A stretch of 24,050 nucleotides of DNA from the IMG/VR virus record IMGVR_UViG_3300030389_001497, positions 1-24,050 of that record. One strand, 5' to 3'. The position numbers were made by a program, and so were the translations under genes. Of the stretch, positions 1 through 5,620 are shown in pieces (within the stretch, counting starts at the first letter, position 1; the number at the start of each line of letters is the position of its first letter). The notes beneath the pieces were generated by a model. The model was not told where the DNA came from and made no database searches. It was given only the letters and a program-made list of their open reading frames with translations. Source of the DNA: a virus.

Positions 1-543
1 CAATCCTATGTTTGAATAGTAAGAAGCATGTCTACGCCACCTTTCTATAAAAGCAACTTGACTTTTAGATATATCTTCCATACGAATCATTTCTGTAAGA
101 CCTTCTTCGTTGTTGTCATATCCGTTGTCAATGTTCCATTGATTGACTTTTTCTTTTAGTTCATCAAATCTTCTACTACCACCGAGCTTCTCTAGAACTT
201 TTTTACTAGAGTAATTTACCCAACGCATAGCCCAAAGCATTTGAGCATAATACAATAATCTCTTATCTTTACTGCGAAAGTTCATATTGGCGAACAGTCT
301 TTCTCTTTGAACAGCAGTTTCAACAAGGTATTGTCTATCAACATCACTTGTTGGTGCTATCCATTTAGGAACATTGATACTATGAAAGTCAGTACCATCT
401 TTTATTTCTGGAGTGTTTGAGTACACCACTTTGTATTTTCTAACTTTGTTAGCAAACAAAGATACATTTGGTAGTACAGAAGGCAATCCAAGTTTAACTT
501 GACTGTTCCTTTTAGCACGAAAAAGACTTGTTGGCTTACTCAT
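1..543 (-). CDS. Unidentified protein downstream of MoxR-like ATPase (partial, C-terminus beyond window)
   Basis: The first 181 codons are open from an ATG at 543 to the window edge, with no stop. The start overlaps the end of the AAA+ ATPase gene by 8 nt (ATGAGTAA), so the two are translationally coupled. The visible part is basic and contains many aromatic residues (motif LLYYAQMLWAMRWVNYSS at about residues 95-112). I do not recognise a domain. In many bacteria and phages a MoxR/CobS-like ATPase is followed by a von Willebrand A or CobT-like partner. Position makes that the natural guess, but the MIDAS motif (DxSxS) is not in the visible part, so the partner role is inference only. Confidence 0.75.
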   Translation of the reverse strand, partial: MSKPTSLFRAKRNSQVKLGLPSVLPNVSLFANKVRKYKVVYSNTPEIKDGTDFHSINVPKWIAPTSDVDRQYLVETAVQRERLFANMNFRSKDKRLLYYAQMLWAMRWVNYSSKKVLEKLGGSRRFDELKEKVNQWNIDNGYDNNEEGLTEMIRMEDISKSQVAFIERWRRHASYYSNIGL

Positions 544-1252
544 CTTCTTCGTTTGGTAGTTGTTCATCTTGAAGATTTAGAGCAGAAAGCACAGTATATT
601 GTTCATCTTCATCTGGAAACAATATCTGTATTGCTGTAACATCATCTGCTTCACTATCCATTAGTTTCTTCAACTCAATCCATTTACGAATAGATAAGTT
701 TCTACCATCAGTATCTAGGTAGATAGCTTTAAGTCTTTTACCTAGACTTTCCAACGCAGAAGGGTGTATCTTATCAATGTTAATCTTGATAGGAAACCTA
801 TCTGCAAGAGGCTCTGGTAAGTCATCTGGATAGCCGTTCATTGTTGCAATACATTGAAAGCTAGGCAATGGTCTTACAAAAGTACCTTCGTCATCTGGTA
901 GATTGAAACCAGCAAACTCTTTGTCATCTAACAAAGCATGAAGAAATGTTTGCACATCTGCTCCTGCATGGTCTATCTCATTGATAACAAGGCGTGAGCC
1001 TTCTTTGAAAGCACGAGTACCATTACCATCTTTCCAACGAAAACCACCATCAGAAGTAGCTATGTAATGCCCCATCAATTCAGTAGCCGTGCTGTCTGCT
1101 GTCAATGTAATGTTGTATGTACCTTGTCCTTTCTTCAAACCAAAGCGATTGGCTTGATATGTTTTACCTGTACCTGCTACACCATACAGAAGTATTCTGT
1201 CGCTGTAACCGATAACTGTTTCTAGTTGTTCCCAACAACCTTTTTCACTCAT
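536..1252 (-). CDS. MoxR/CobS-like AAA+ ATPase
   Basis: This 238-aa protein is an AAA+ ATPase. The Walker A motif GVAGTGKT is at residues 24-31, the Walker B-like strand LVINEID at 88-94, a sensor-1 region CIATMN at 134-139 and an arginine-finger-like PLADRF at 148-153. The arrangement and small size match the MoxR/CobS branch, whose members are chaperone-like motors that remodel a partner protein and are common in large marine phages. The first acidic residue of Walker B is Asn91, not Asp, while the catalytic Glu92 is kept. The gene starts by a 1-nt TAATG overlap with the upstream gene. A purine-rich tract that encodes that gene's poly-Glu tail lies just before the start and can serve as ribosome binding site. 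The C-terminal 60 residues are acidic. The substrate is unknown. Confidence 0.88.
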   Translation of the reverse strand: MSEKGCWEQLETVIGYSDRILLYGVAGTGKTYQANRFGLKKGQGTYNITLTADSTATELMGHYIATSDGGFRWKDGNGTRAFKEGSRLVINEIDHAGADVQTFLHALLDDKEFAGFNLPDDEGTFVRPLPSFQCIATMNGYPDDLPEPLADRFPIKINIDKIHPSALESLGKRLKAIYLDTDGRNLSIRKWIELKKLMDSEADDVTAIQILFPDEDEQYTVLSALNLQDEQLPNEEDE

Positions 1253-1776
1253 TATTCTTCTTCTCTCCTTTCATCTTGTATCTCTAGGAAAGTTTCAATT
1301 TCTTTGACAAAATCTTGATTGAGCTTGTCTTTATCTACATTTTCCCATACTTTTATCCAATCTTGTCGGTTGAGTTTTGTATCAATCCAACGAATTTCTG
1401 GAATATTTGGTAGATGTTCTAGCACTTCCATAGGTACATCAACTTGAATAGTTGCATACTCTTGGTCTATTTCTCTACCGATTTTACTTTTCACAATAAC
1501 TTCCATTACCATACGAACATGAACATCAGTTAGTTCACCACGCTTGTAATAATGTGGAACAGCCATTAGAACAACAACGGGAAACCTACTGTCTGCAACA
1601 ATATCAGTTTCCATAGCTCGTTCTGTTTTCATAGTTTCATCAAGAAACTCTGGCTCAATGCTTCTGTTGAAGTCCATATCAATAGCAATACCATTTAGGT
1701 ATCTCAATATGTCAACAGTAATAGCACAGTTCTTTAGTCTTTGAGAATATTCTTCAATCTTCTCTGTATCGTTCAT
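1252..1776 (-). CDS. Hypothetical acidic protein, 174 aa
   Basis: No family is recognised. The protein is acidic, with a mixed alpha/beta pattern (hydrophobic strand FPVVVLMAVPHYY at about residues 65-77, another at VRMVMEVIV) and a Glu/Arg-rich C-terminus ending in EEE. The start is supported by an AAAGG site 7 nt upstream and a 4-nt ATGA overlap with the 47-aa gene before it. It overlaps the AAA+ ATPase by 1 nt, so it is probably made together with the ATPase and may be its adaptor or substrate. That role is inferred only from position. Confidence 0.8.
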   Translation of the reverse strand: MNDTEKIEEYSQRLKNCAITVDILRYLNGIAIDMDFNRSIEPEFLDETMKTERAMETDIVADSRFPVVVLMAVPHYYKRGELTDVHVRMVMEVIVKSKIGREIDQEYATIQVDVPMEVLEHLPNIPEIRWIDTKLNRQDWIKVWENVDKDKLNQDFVKEIETFLEIQDERREEE

Positions 1777-1916
1777 AGTGTTACCTTTCTACACACCTTC
1801 TCATGTTCTCTGTTTATCCAATAGTCAACATCTAGAGTGATATCTGGGTGTGCTAAGATATCATCTATTGATACTGACGCTCGGTTTATTTCTTGATTAC
1901 AGTTCTTACATCTCAT
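1773..1916 (-). CDS. 47-aa CxxC mini-protein
   Basis: This short gene begins MRCKNCNQE and has a CxxC knuckle at residues 3-6 plus a further Cys at 42. It could bind zinc, but with only three Cys it would need another ligand such as His38. Support comes from context: its ATG overlaps the stop of the 62-aa gene by 4 nt (ATGA). An AGAAAGGA site lies about 6 nt upstream. Its own stop overlaps the start of the 174-aa gene by 4 nt, and its last codons supply that gene's ribosome binding site. It therefore fills an otherwise 136-bp gap exactly. Confidence 0.7.
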   Translation of the reverse strand: MRCKNCNQEINRASVSIDDILAHPDITLDVDYWINREHEKVCRKVTL

Positions 1917-2101
1917 ACTATTTCCTTTCTAAAGTCCAAGTGAACTATGTTTTCTTCGTGCCTTACGCACCAGACTTGCAAACCAATACTTGTTTTACCT
2001 ACTTCTACCATTGAATAATCTCTTGGTGATAGGTAACTTGGCTTCTCATCAATGCACTTACTACAATGAATAAATAGTTCTATCTCGTTTTTACTCGTCA
2101 T
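1913..2101 (-). CDS. Small zinc-finger protein, 62 aa
   Basis: The protein has CxxC at residues 13-16 and CxxH at 45-48 (HCSKC and WCVRH), the spacing of a small zinc ribbon. Such mini zinc fingers are common in phage early operons and may bind nucleic acid or host proteins. I chose the ATG at 2101, which overlaps the preceding gene by 11 nt. An in-frame ATG at 2122 would add seven residues, and neither has a strong ribosome binding site. The downstream 47-aa gene overlaps its stop. Confidence 0.72.
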   Translation of the reverse strand: MTSKNEIELFIHCSKCIDEKPSYLSPRDYSMVEVGKTSIGLQVWCVRHEENIVHLDFRKEIV

Positions 2102-2288
2102 TTGGAATTGTCCACATGTCAATAGTCCAATCCATTGGATAGTTTTCTAGTTGTTCTGTAACGAACTTAACTGCTTCATCTTTAGATACGTCCATTGGAA
2201 AGATGAAATCAACAGCGAGTTCATTTGTAACTCTCTTTGGATTACCATCTTCGTATTCAAAGATTTCTTTATCTTCTTTCAATCTCAT
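2091..2288 (-). CDS. Hypothetical acidic protein, 65 aa
   Basis: The product begins MRLKEDKEIFEYEDGN and has no recognised domain. It is acidic with a predicted helix (SKDEAVKFVTEQLEN) in the second half. An earlier in-frame ATG at 2351 is possible, but the 2288 start is preferred. It has an AAGAAGG site just upstream, and the sequence before it is coding in another frame for the 59-aa gene that ends at 2293, only 4 nt before this ATG. Confidence 0.7.
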   Translation of the reverse strand: MRLKEDKEIFEYEDGNPKRVTNELAVDFIFPMDVSKDEAVKFVTEQLENYPMDWTIDMWTIPNDE

Positions 2289-2292
2289 GTCT

Positions 2293-2472
2293 TTATCCTT
2301 CTTTCTTTCCAAGTATTCTCTGTACCATACGACCTGTCTTTTCATCAACAATATCTAACTGTTCTTGCGTTAGATACTTTTGTGTAAGTCCAAGTTTTAC
2401 TCTTAGGTACAAATCATCATCAACTTCAACAGAAAATGTATCTCCATTGTGTTCTAGATTTGCTTTACTCAC
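2293..2472 (-). CDS. 59-aa hypothetical protein, GTG start
   Basis: This open frame starts with GTG at 2472, overlapping the stop of the 176-aa gene by 4 nt (GTGA). It ends with TAA at 2293, 4 nt before the next ATG. The product (begins VSKANLEHNG, ends GKKEG) has a hydrophilic beta-like first half and a helix around TQEQLDIVDEKT. No domain is recognised. An AAAGGAG sequence lies 10 nt before the GTG. It accounts for the whole 2293-2472 interval, and it argues against extending the next gene upstream to 2351. Confidence 0.65.
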   Translation of the reverse strand: MSKANLEHNGDTFSVEVDDDLYLRVKLGLTQKYLTQEQLDIVDEKTGRMVQRILGKKEG

Positions 2473-2999
2473 TCTTCTTCATCTCCTTTCATTACATCAT
2501 TTATGAACTTGTCAAGTTCTTTGCTGATTTCATTACTGTCCATTGTTTGAGCAATCATAGAGCCAACCAAATCTGGATTACCAATAGCAATCATTTCTGG
2601 TTGTCCTGATTTAACTGCATCAAAGAACATTTTATGAAACTCTCTATCTCGTAACATTTCCAATGTAGCTCCTAGCATTGCTTCAGCAGGAGTTCCTTTT
2701 GCAGATAAGTCTTTAATCATACTCTCAATAAAACTTGATATTCCATTGAGTGCAGAAGCAATACCTATCTGATACATAGTATCCCATAGTTCGCCAAAGG
2801 CTTGACCATAAGATGAAGCTGTCGTACTCATACGAGTAGTTTTTGGTTCTCCATCTTTTGTGATATCTACAATGTTTGCAGCGTATATACTTACACCATT
2901 GTGAAGTCGGTAGTCTTGATGATTATCAAATCCCCGACTTTCAACTTCCTTGATATGTTCAGCAAATTCTTCTTCATCTGCTTGTTCCATATTTGCCAT
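2469..2999 (-). CDS. Hypothetical protein, 176 aa
   Basis: No family is recognised. The protein begins MANMEQADEEEF, has a small beta-rich segment (residues about 25-55) followed by mostly helical sequence, and ends in an acidic tail (GDEEE). The ATG at 2999 forms a TAATG overlap with the stop of the zinc-finger gene upstream and has AAAGGTGG about 10 nt before it. An in-frame ATG at 3134 is ignored because the intervening sequence codes for that zinc finger in another frame. It belongs to the leftward coupled operon. Confidence 0.8.
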   Translation of the reverse strand: MANMEQADEEEFAEHIKEVESRGFDNHQDYRLHNGVSIYAANIVDITKDGEPKTTRMSTTASSYGQAFGELWDTMYQIGIASALNGISSFIESMIKDLSAKGTPAEAMLGATLEMLRDREFHKMFFDAVKSGQPEMIAIGNPDLVGSMIAQTMDSNEISKELDKFINDVMKGDEEE

Positions 3000-3148
3000 T
3001 AATGTACACCACCTTTCTTTGTGTTTATTCTTTTGACAGTTTGATAGCCACAAGTACGACACAATACTCTGTGATAAACAGAGGATTTTACATTTGCTTC
3101 TATCATTAATTTTGTATAAGTGTCTTGATGACACATATCACATACCAT
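2999..3148 (-). CDS. 49-aa zinc-ribbon protein
   Basis: CxxC knuckles at residues 3-6 (CDMC) and 30-33 (CRTC) give a classic four-cysteine zinc ribbon spanning nearly the entire protein. The start at 3148 has an AGAGAGG site 6-7 nt upstream. An in-frame ATG at 3223 is rejected because it has no such site and would add an unrelated hydrophobic stretch. This is the first gene after the hairpin array at 3264-3611 and the first of the tightly overlapping leftward operon. A regulatory or adaptor role is plausible but unproven. Confidence 0.75.
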   Translation of the reverse strand: MVCDMCHQDTYTKLMIEANVKSSVYHRVLCRTCGYQTVKRINTKKGGVH

Positions 3149-3263
3149 AATTTTCCTCTCTCTTAATATGGTTCTCGTTGCTATCTGTATAAATAGCTTG
3201 ATACCTACACGACTAAATAACATTTATTTTTTAAGGTAGAACATTAGTTCTGTATAGATATCA

Positions 3264-3327
3264 AGCTATCTACTTTCAGTCAGTCAAAACAGGGCAAGTA
3301 GTAAAGACTTCCTACTCGTAGATAGCT
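3264..3327. repeat. Hairpin B of the four-hairpin array
   Basis: The perfect 10-bp arms are AGCTATCTAC (3264-3273) and GTAGATAGCT (3318-3327). An inner 5-bp stem AGTAG/CTACT lies at 3297-3301 and 3312-3316. The loop carries TAGTAAAG, a motif also found in hairpins D and E. Confidence 0.8.
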
Positions 3328-3332
3328 ATTCG

Positions 3333-3424
3333 GTTACAAGGCGTTGCTAGTCAAACACGACCACAATCCATTAGCCGTTGCTTTATATCGTATTAAGAAA
3401 AGCAATAGCAACGTATCTTGTAAC
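3333..3424. repeat. Hairpin C of the four-hairpin array (two-step stem)
   Basis: The outer arms GTTACAAG (3333-3340) and CTTGTAAC (3417-3424) are followed by CGTTGCTA (3342-3349) and TAGCAACG (3406-3413), separated by a 1/3-nt internal loop. An inner stem TTGCTTT/AAAGCAA lies at 3378-3384 and 3399-3405. All arms are perfect. Confidence 0.85.
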
Positions 3425-3529
3425 TATTACAGAGTAGGCATACATGGTTGCTTGGCTATTAGTACGCATATTGGGAGTGCGATATTTAGCTTCGCACCCT
3501 AGTGAAAGGAATACGCCTACTCTGTAATA
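3425..3529. repeat. Hairpin D of the four-hairpin array (15-bp perfect arms)
   Basis: The arms TATTACAGAGTAGGC (3425-3439) and GCCTACTCTGTAATA (3515-3529) are perfectly complementary. Inside is a GC-rich stem GTGCGA/TCGCAC (3477-3482, 3492-3497), extended by G-C pairs past a bulged A. The segment TAGTGAAAGGAAT follows it. The hairpin abuts hairpin C with no gap. Confidence 0.88.
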
Positions 3530-3536
3530 ATTACCA

Positions 3537-3611
3537 TAGAGTAGTCCAAGTATCGTAGTAAAGGAATTTATTACAAACTAACTACGATAAGGTATGTCCT
3601 AGACTACTCTA
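3537..3611. repeat. Hairpin E of the four-hairpin array (two-step stem)
   Basis: The outer arms TAGAGTAGTC (3537-3546) and GACTACTCTA (3602-3611) and the inner arms TATCGTAGT (3551-3559) and ACTACGATA (3581-3589) are all perfect. The loop contains TAGTAAAGGAAT. The right side includes CCTAGACTA, which recurs twice in the central control region. The hairpin ends 5 nt from the stop of the 148-aa gene. Confidence 0.85.
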
Positions 3612-3616
3612 GCTAA

Positions 3617-4063
3617 TTACTTCCTACAATGTTCACATAGTCTTTTACGACCGAAAGATTTCGGTAAGACTATGAAACAATTACTGCAAGTTTTGTAACT
3701 ATCTACAACAACAGTAACGCTATCGTTGTATTGATAACTAGCATCTCTAACTCCGTTGGTATCATCTTCTGGGATAATACCTTCTCTTGATAGCCGAGCT
3801 AGTCGTTTCATCTTGTTCTCCAATTCTTTGTCTTGTTGCACACAATCCCAACATCTAGGAAACTCTGCGTTGGTTAGAACTCCACAAGCGATACACTCGT
3901 GCTTGTACAGGTCTTTGTCTTGACTCTCTGTCATGAACTCTGTCTGTGTACGGATAACAGGTAAGCCTGTATCGGCATACACAAGCCGACCATTGTTCTC
4001 ATCAACACCAATCAAAGCTTTCTTTGTATTAGGTGTATGTGTAATATATTTTTTCTTGCCCAT
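3617..4063 (-). CDS. Double zinc-ribbon protein, 148 aa
   Basis: Two four-cysteine knuckles are visible: C57, C60, C71, C74 (CIAC and CWDC), and C126, C129, C143, C146 (CSNC and CEHC) at the extreme C-terminus. A Lys-rich N-terminus (MGKKKY) and a charged linker complete it. This organisation suits a nucleic-acid-binding or transcription-modulating phage protein, but no specific family is recognised. The ATG at 4063 has an excellent AAAGGAG site 5 nt upstream, so it is preferred over the in-frame ATG at 4078. A possible promoter lies at 4103-4130. The hairpin array begins 5 nt after its stop. Confidence 0.8.
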   Translation of the reverse strand: MGKKKYITHTPNTKKALIGVDENNGRLVYADTGLPVIRTQTEFMTESQDKDLYKHECIACGVLTNAEFPRCWDCVQQDKELENKMKRLARLSREGIIPEDDTNGVRDASYQYNDSVTVVVDSYKTCSNCFIVLPKSFGRKRLCEHCRK

Positions 4064-4102
4064 AACAACTCCTTTCATTAGTGCATGTGTGCATGAATAA
4101 AT

Positions 4103-4130
4103 AAAATAGCTGAGAAAAAAATCTCAACAA
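4103..4130 (-). promoter_or_regulatory. Possible promoter for the double zinc-ribbon gene
   Basis: Read on the minus strand, a -35-like TTGTTG (4125-4130) and a -10-like TATTTT (4103-4108) are separated by 16 nt. A start about 33 nt before the ATG at 4063 would leave room for the AAAGGAG site. The matches are only moderate, and the A/T-rich surroundings make chance matches likely. Confidence 0.35.
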
Positions 4131-4346
4131 CAGTTTTGCCGACAAAAAAATTTTTTGCAAATTTGCCCCATTAAAGAGAACGACTTGACAGCCCCATTCG
4201 TATATGCGTGTTATGGGGTTCTCGCCCTCTATCGCATATGCATAGGGGAAATTTTTTTTGGATAGCATTCATTACGAATTGATATGCATAGGACTGTTGG
4301 GGGTAGGGTAGATTTTGGTATGATACACTCGCCCCCCCGACTAAAT

Positions 4347-4381
4347 AAAAAAAAGCCGACTAGCCCGAAGACTAGCCGACT
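4347..4381 (-). terminator. Rho-independent terminator with UUCG tetraloop
   Basis: On the minus strand a 12-bp stem (three G-U wobbles) is closed by C(UUCG)G and followed by eight U, starting about 64 nt after the stop of the 128-aa gene. The wobbles and U-tract fit only the minus strand. It should end the transcript from the promoter at 4860-4889, separating the 128-aa gene from the rest of the leftward block. Confidence 0.93.
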
Positions 4382-4444
4382 TTGATTTAGTTCAAGAATA
4401 CTTACCTGTAAAATAGCTAAGTAAACAAAAGAACACGAGAAGGA

Positions 4445-4831
4445 TTAGCTCCCCCATGATTGCATCTCACGTTTGCACTCTGAGAGAGTTGGAACTCCTT
4501 CTATCTCTTTAGCTACTTTGTCTGTACCTAGCAGAGATACTAAGGCTTTTGGAATAGTTCCATTAGAGTTTAGTTTGAACTTACCTTTCTCTAACGCCTT
4601 AGGATTATTTTCTACTATGGCTTTGAACTGCATGTAAGCTGGATAGTGCGTGAGTGGTTGGTCATGCAACTTCTTACCATTGCCGAAAGCGTCTGTTTTC
4701 TGCATGATAAAGAAAGCTGATTTGCCATCTTCTCTTGGACTATCCTTACCTACTAGCTTTACGCCATAGTAGTTAGTTCCTTTGATTACACCATAAGTTT
4801 TGTTCTTAGGTGTCCATGTATTTTTAGCCAT
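4445..4831 (-). CDS. Hypothetical basic protein, 128 aa
   Basis: No family is recognised. The protein is basic and Lys-rich (begins MAKNTWTPKNKTYG), probably small and beta-rich in the first 60 residues with a helical second half, ending in QSWGS. The start at 4831 has an AGAAAGGA site about 7 nt upstream. An in-frame ATG at 4858 lies at about the predicted transcription start and has no site. The gene forms a single-gene unit, with its own promoter (TTGACA at 4884-4889), a dyad beside the promoter and the UUCG terminator. That suggests strong, separately controlled, probably very early expression. A host-takeover or DNA-binding role is a guess. Confidence 0.8.
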   Translation of the reverse strand: MAKNTWTPKNKTYGVIKGTNYYGVKLVGKDSPREDGKSAFFIMQKTDAFGNGKKLHDQPLTHYPAYMQFKAIVENNPKALEKGKFKLNSNGTIPKALVSLLGTDKVAKEIEGVPTLSECKREMQSWGS

Positions 4832-4859
4832 TGTATATTCCTTTCTATTAGCTAACATT

Positions 4860-4889
4860 ACTGTAATTGGAGTGTAGCGTGTCTGTCAA
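4860..4889 (-). promoter_or_regulatory. Promoter of the 128-aa gene
   Basis: On the minus strand a perfect -35 TTGACA (4884-4889) is followed after 18 nt by TACAGT (4860-4865; four of six matches to TATAAT). The predicted start near 4853 leaves a leader of about 22 nt containing the AGAAAGGA site. Confidence 0.7.
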
Positions 4890-4892
4890 GGC

Positions 4893-4912
4893 TTTGTCGC
4901 CAATGCGACAAA
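4893..4912. promoter_or_regulatory. Perfect dyad next to the -35 box, likely operator
   Basis: TTTGTCGC-caat-GCGACAAA is a perfect 8-bp dyad with a 4-nt centre, beginning 3 bp upstream of the TTGACA box of the leftward promoter. Symmetry and position are typical of an activator or repressor site. The binding protein is unknown. Confidence 0.6.
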
Positions 4913-5046
4913 CTCGTGTTCGCCTTTACTGATATGCTATAACGACCAATGTAATGTTAGTACTCCCCTTGTACACGAAATAGTCTTAGATACATTGCTG
5001 ATATGCTCCGTGCGTATGTTGTATGGTTCAATGCATAGGGCTACCA

Positions 5047-5124
5047 TTTGTGATACAAAACACTACATACTGTACCTAGACTATTACGTTTGATACATAG
5101 AACACATCAGTCTTACCTAGACTA
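5047..5124 (+). repeat. Degenerate direct repeat, two units of about 41 bp
   Basis: Two consecutive units share GATACA near the start, ACAC in the middle and an exact TACCTAGACTA at the end (5073-5083 and 5114-5124, 41 bp apart; the GATACA copies are 40 bp apart). This resembles a pair of iterons or operator sites. A third CCTAGACTA lies in hairpin E at 3598-3606. Confidence 0.7.
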
Positions 5125-5150
5125 GATATATACCAACACATGCTATGCAC

Positions 5151-5173
5151 TGTGCGTCTGCGCACATGCGCAG
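5151..5173. repeat. GC-rich alternative hairpins
   Basis: Two mutually exclusive perfect 6-bp stems share bases: TGTGCG-tctg-CGCACA (5151-5166) and CTGCGC-acat-GCGCAG (5158-5173). They form a GC-rich island in an AT-rich region. Confidence 0.75.
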
Positions 5174-5250
5174 TGTCTTAACATAGGGGGTGGGGTATGT
5201 ATATACGTAAGGTTTTCAGGATATTCTGGTAATTTACAAGGAACTTAAGT

Positions 5251-5350
5251 AGGGAGACCAGTAAGATGTTTGTTGAATCTTCACTCGCGTGAAGTTATTG
5301 TTACAGGTTACTTACAGGTATTACCAAACAAGGACCACACCAGTCTCCCT
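5251..5350. repeat. Nested inverted repeat, 100 bp
   Basis: The outer stem is AGGGAGAC/GTCTCCCT (5251-5258, 5343-5350). A second stem TGTTTG/CAAACA (5267-5272, 5325-5330) lies inside it. Within that is a hairpin CTTCAC-tcgc-GTGAAG (5279-5294) and the direct repeat of TTACAGGT. All arms are perfect. The element could fold as a branched RNA or be extruded as a cruciform. It lacks the T-loop expected of a tRNA. Confidence 0.75.
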
Positions 5351-5590
5351 GTGTAGTATTTTAACAGAAATCTGTATAATGTATAGTTTAAAATACGTAT
5401 TATTTACTTGTAGACTGTGGTGTGTATTTTCGAGCATAGCGGACATATCAGGAAAATTTTTGAATTTTTTTCTTTCTAGAGTCCTTGGGTACTGACTTTG
5501 TGGTAATCCCAGTCCATCTATAAGATGCAGTCAGCTTTTTGCCGTCCGATAGCTCTTACCTGTAACTCTGTAGTTAAAAAAAACTATTTG

Positions 5591-5620
5591 TTGTGGATAG
5601 TATAAACACAATGCTAGAAT
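5591..5620 (+). promoter_or_regulatory. Extended -10 promoter of the rightward arm
   Basis: TTGTGG (5591-5596) and TAGAAT (5615-5620) are 18 nt apart, with TGC directly before the -10, giving an extended -10 element. The following TAGAATAAAAC is repeated exactly at 6272-6282. The predicted start near 5627 precedes an AGGAGG site (5637-5642), 5 nt before the nuclease ATG. Confidence 0.7.

Larger units (their letters stand above)
3149..3616. other. Gene-free 468-bp region packed with long inverted repeats
   Basis: No credible reading frame is present on either strand. The region holds four nearly contiguous hairpins (listed separately, 3264-3611). It also has an 11-bp inverted repeat ATAGCTTGATA (3193-3203) with TATCAAGCTAT (3259-3269), whose right arm competes with the first hairpin. 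A small dyad AGAAC-atta-GTTCT lies nearby at 3237-3250. I see no convincing promoter or U-tract terminator. Transcription from the leftward genes should cross it, so it may be a structured RNA made from the minus strand. Confidence 0.7.
4064..4444. other. Gene-free 380-bp region with terminator, promoter-like sites and short repeats
   Basis: No credible gene is seen. It holds the strong minus-strand terminator (4347-4381) and a possible minus promoter (4103-4130). A plus-strand TTGACA (4185-4190) is also present, with a weak TGTTAT 18 nt on, flanking a CCCCAT/ATGGGG dyad. There are two exact copies of ATATGCATAGG (4236-4246, 4282-4292). A G-rich tract (4299-4308) faces a run of seven C (4332-4338). 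ACCTGTAA at 4404-4411 recurs in the central region. Confidence 0.6.
4852..4960. repeat. Long inverted repeat bracketing the 128-aa gene promoter
   Basis: The left arm is CTAACATTAC plus ATTGG (4852-4861 and 4866-4870, with a 4-nt bulge). It is fully complementary to CCAATGTAATGTTAG (4946-4960). The promoter and the dyad at 4893-4912 lie inside it, so it could support DNA looping by a bound protein. Confidence 0.7.

Noticed and set aside
1-543. Calling the partial gene a VWA/CobT protein
   Set aside because: It is suggested only by its place after a MoxR-like gene; no MIDAS motif is visible in the 181 residues present.
2151-2506. Plus-strand frames opposite the leftward operon
   Set aside because: They are Cys/Phe/Ser-rich shadows of the 59-, 65- and 176-aa genes, which are tightly coupled on the minus strand.
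3264-3611. CRISPR array or chain of terminators
   Set aside because: The hairpins differ in sequence and have no constant repeat/spacer pattern, and none is followed by a U-tract on either strand.
4185-4214. Plus-strand TTGACA with TGTTAT as a promoter
   Set aside because: The -35 is perfect but the -10 is weak and no plus-strand gene follows for over 1.4 kb. It is mentioned only in the regional description.
5251-5350. Possible tRNA
   Set aside because: A 7-8 bp outer stem suggested it, but there is no GTTCRA-type T-loop, the spacing is too long and no anticodon arm can be placed on either strand.
5289-5495. 68-codon plus-strand frame starting at GTG in the central region
   Set aside because: It has no ribosome binding site, an unlikely composition, and starts inside the perfect hairpin at 5279-5294. 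It looks like chance.
5573-5590. Minus-strand terminator at the T-run near 5573-5590
   Set aside because: TAGTT/AACTA arms surround only the homopolymer itself; there is no GC-containing stem.
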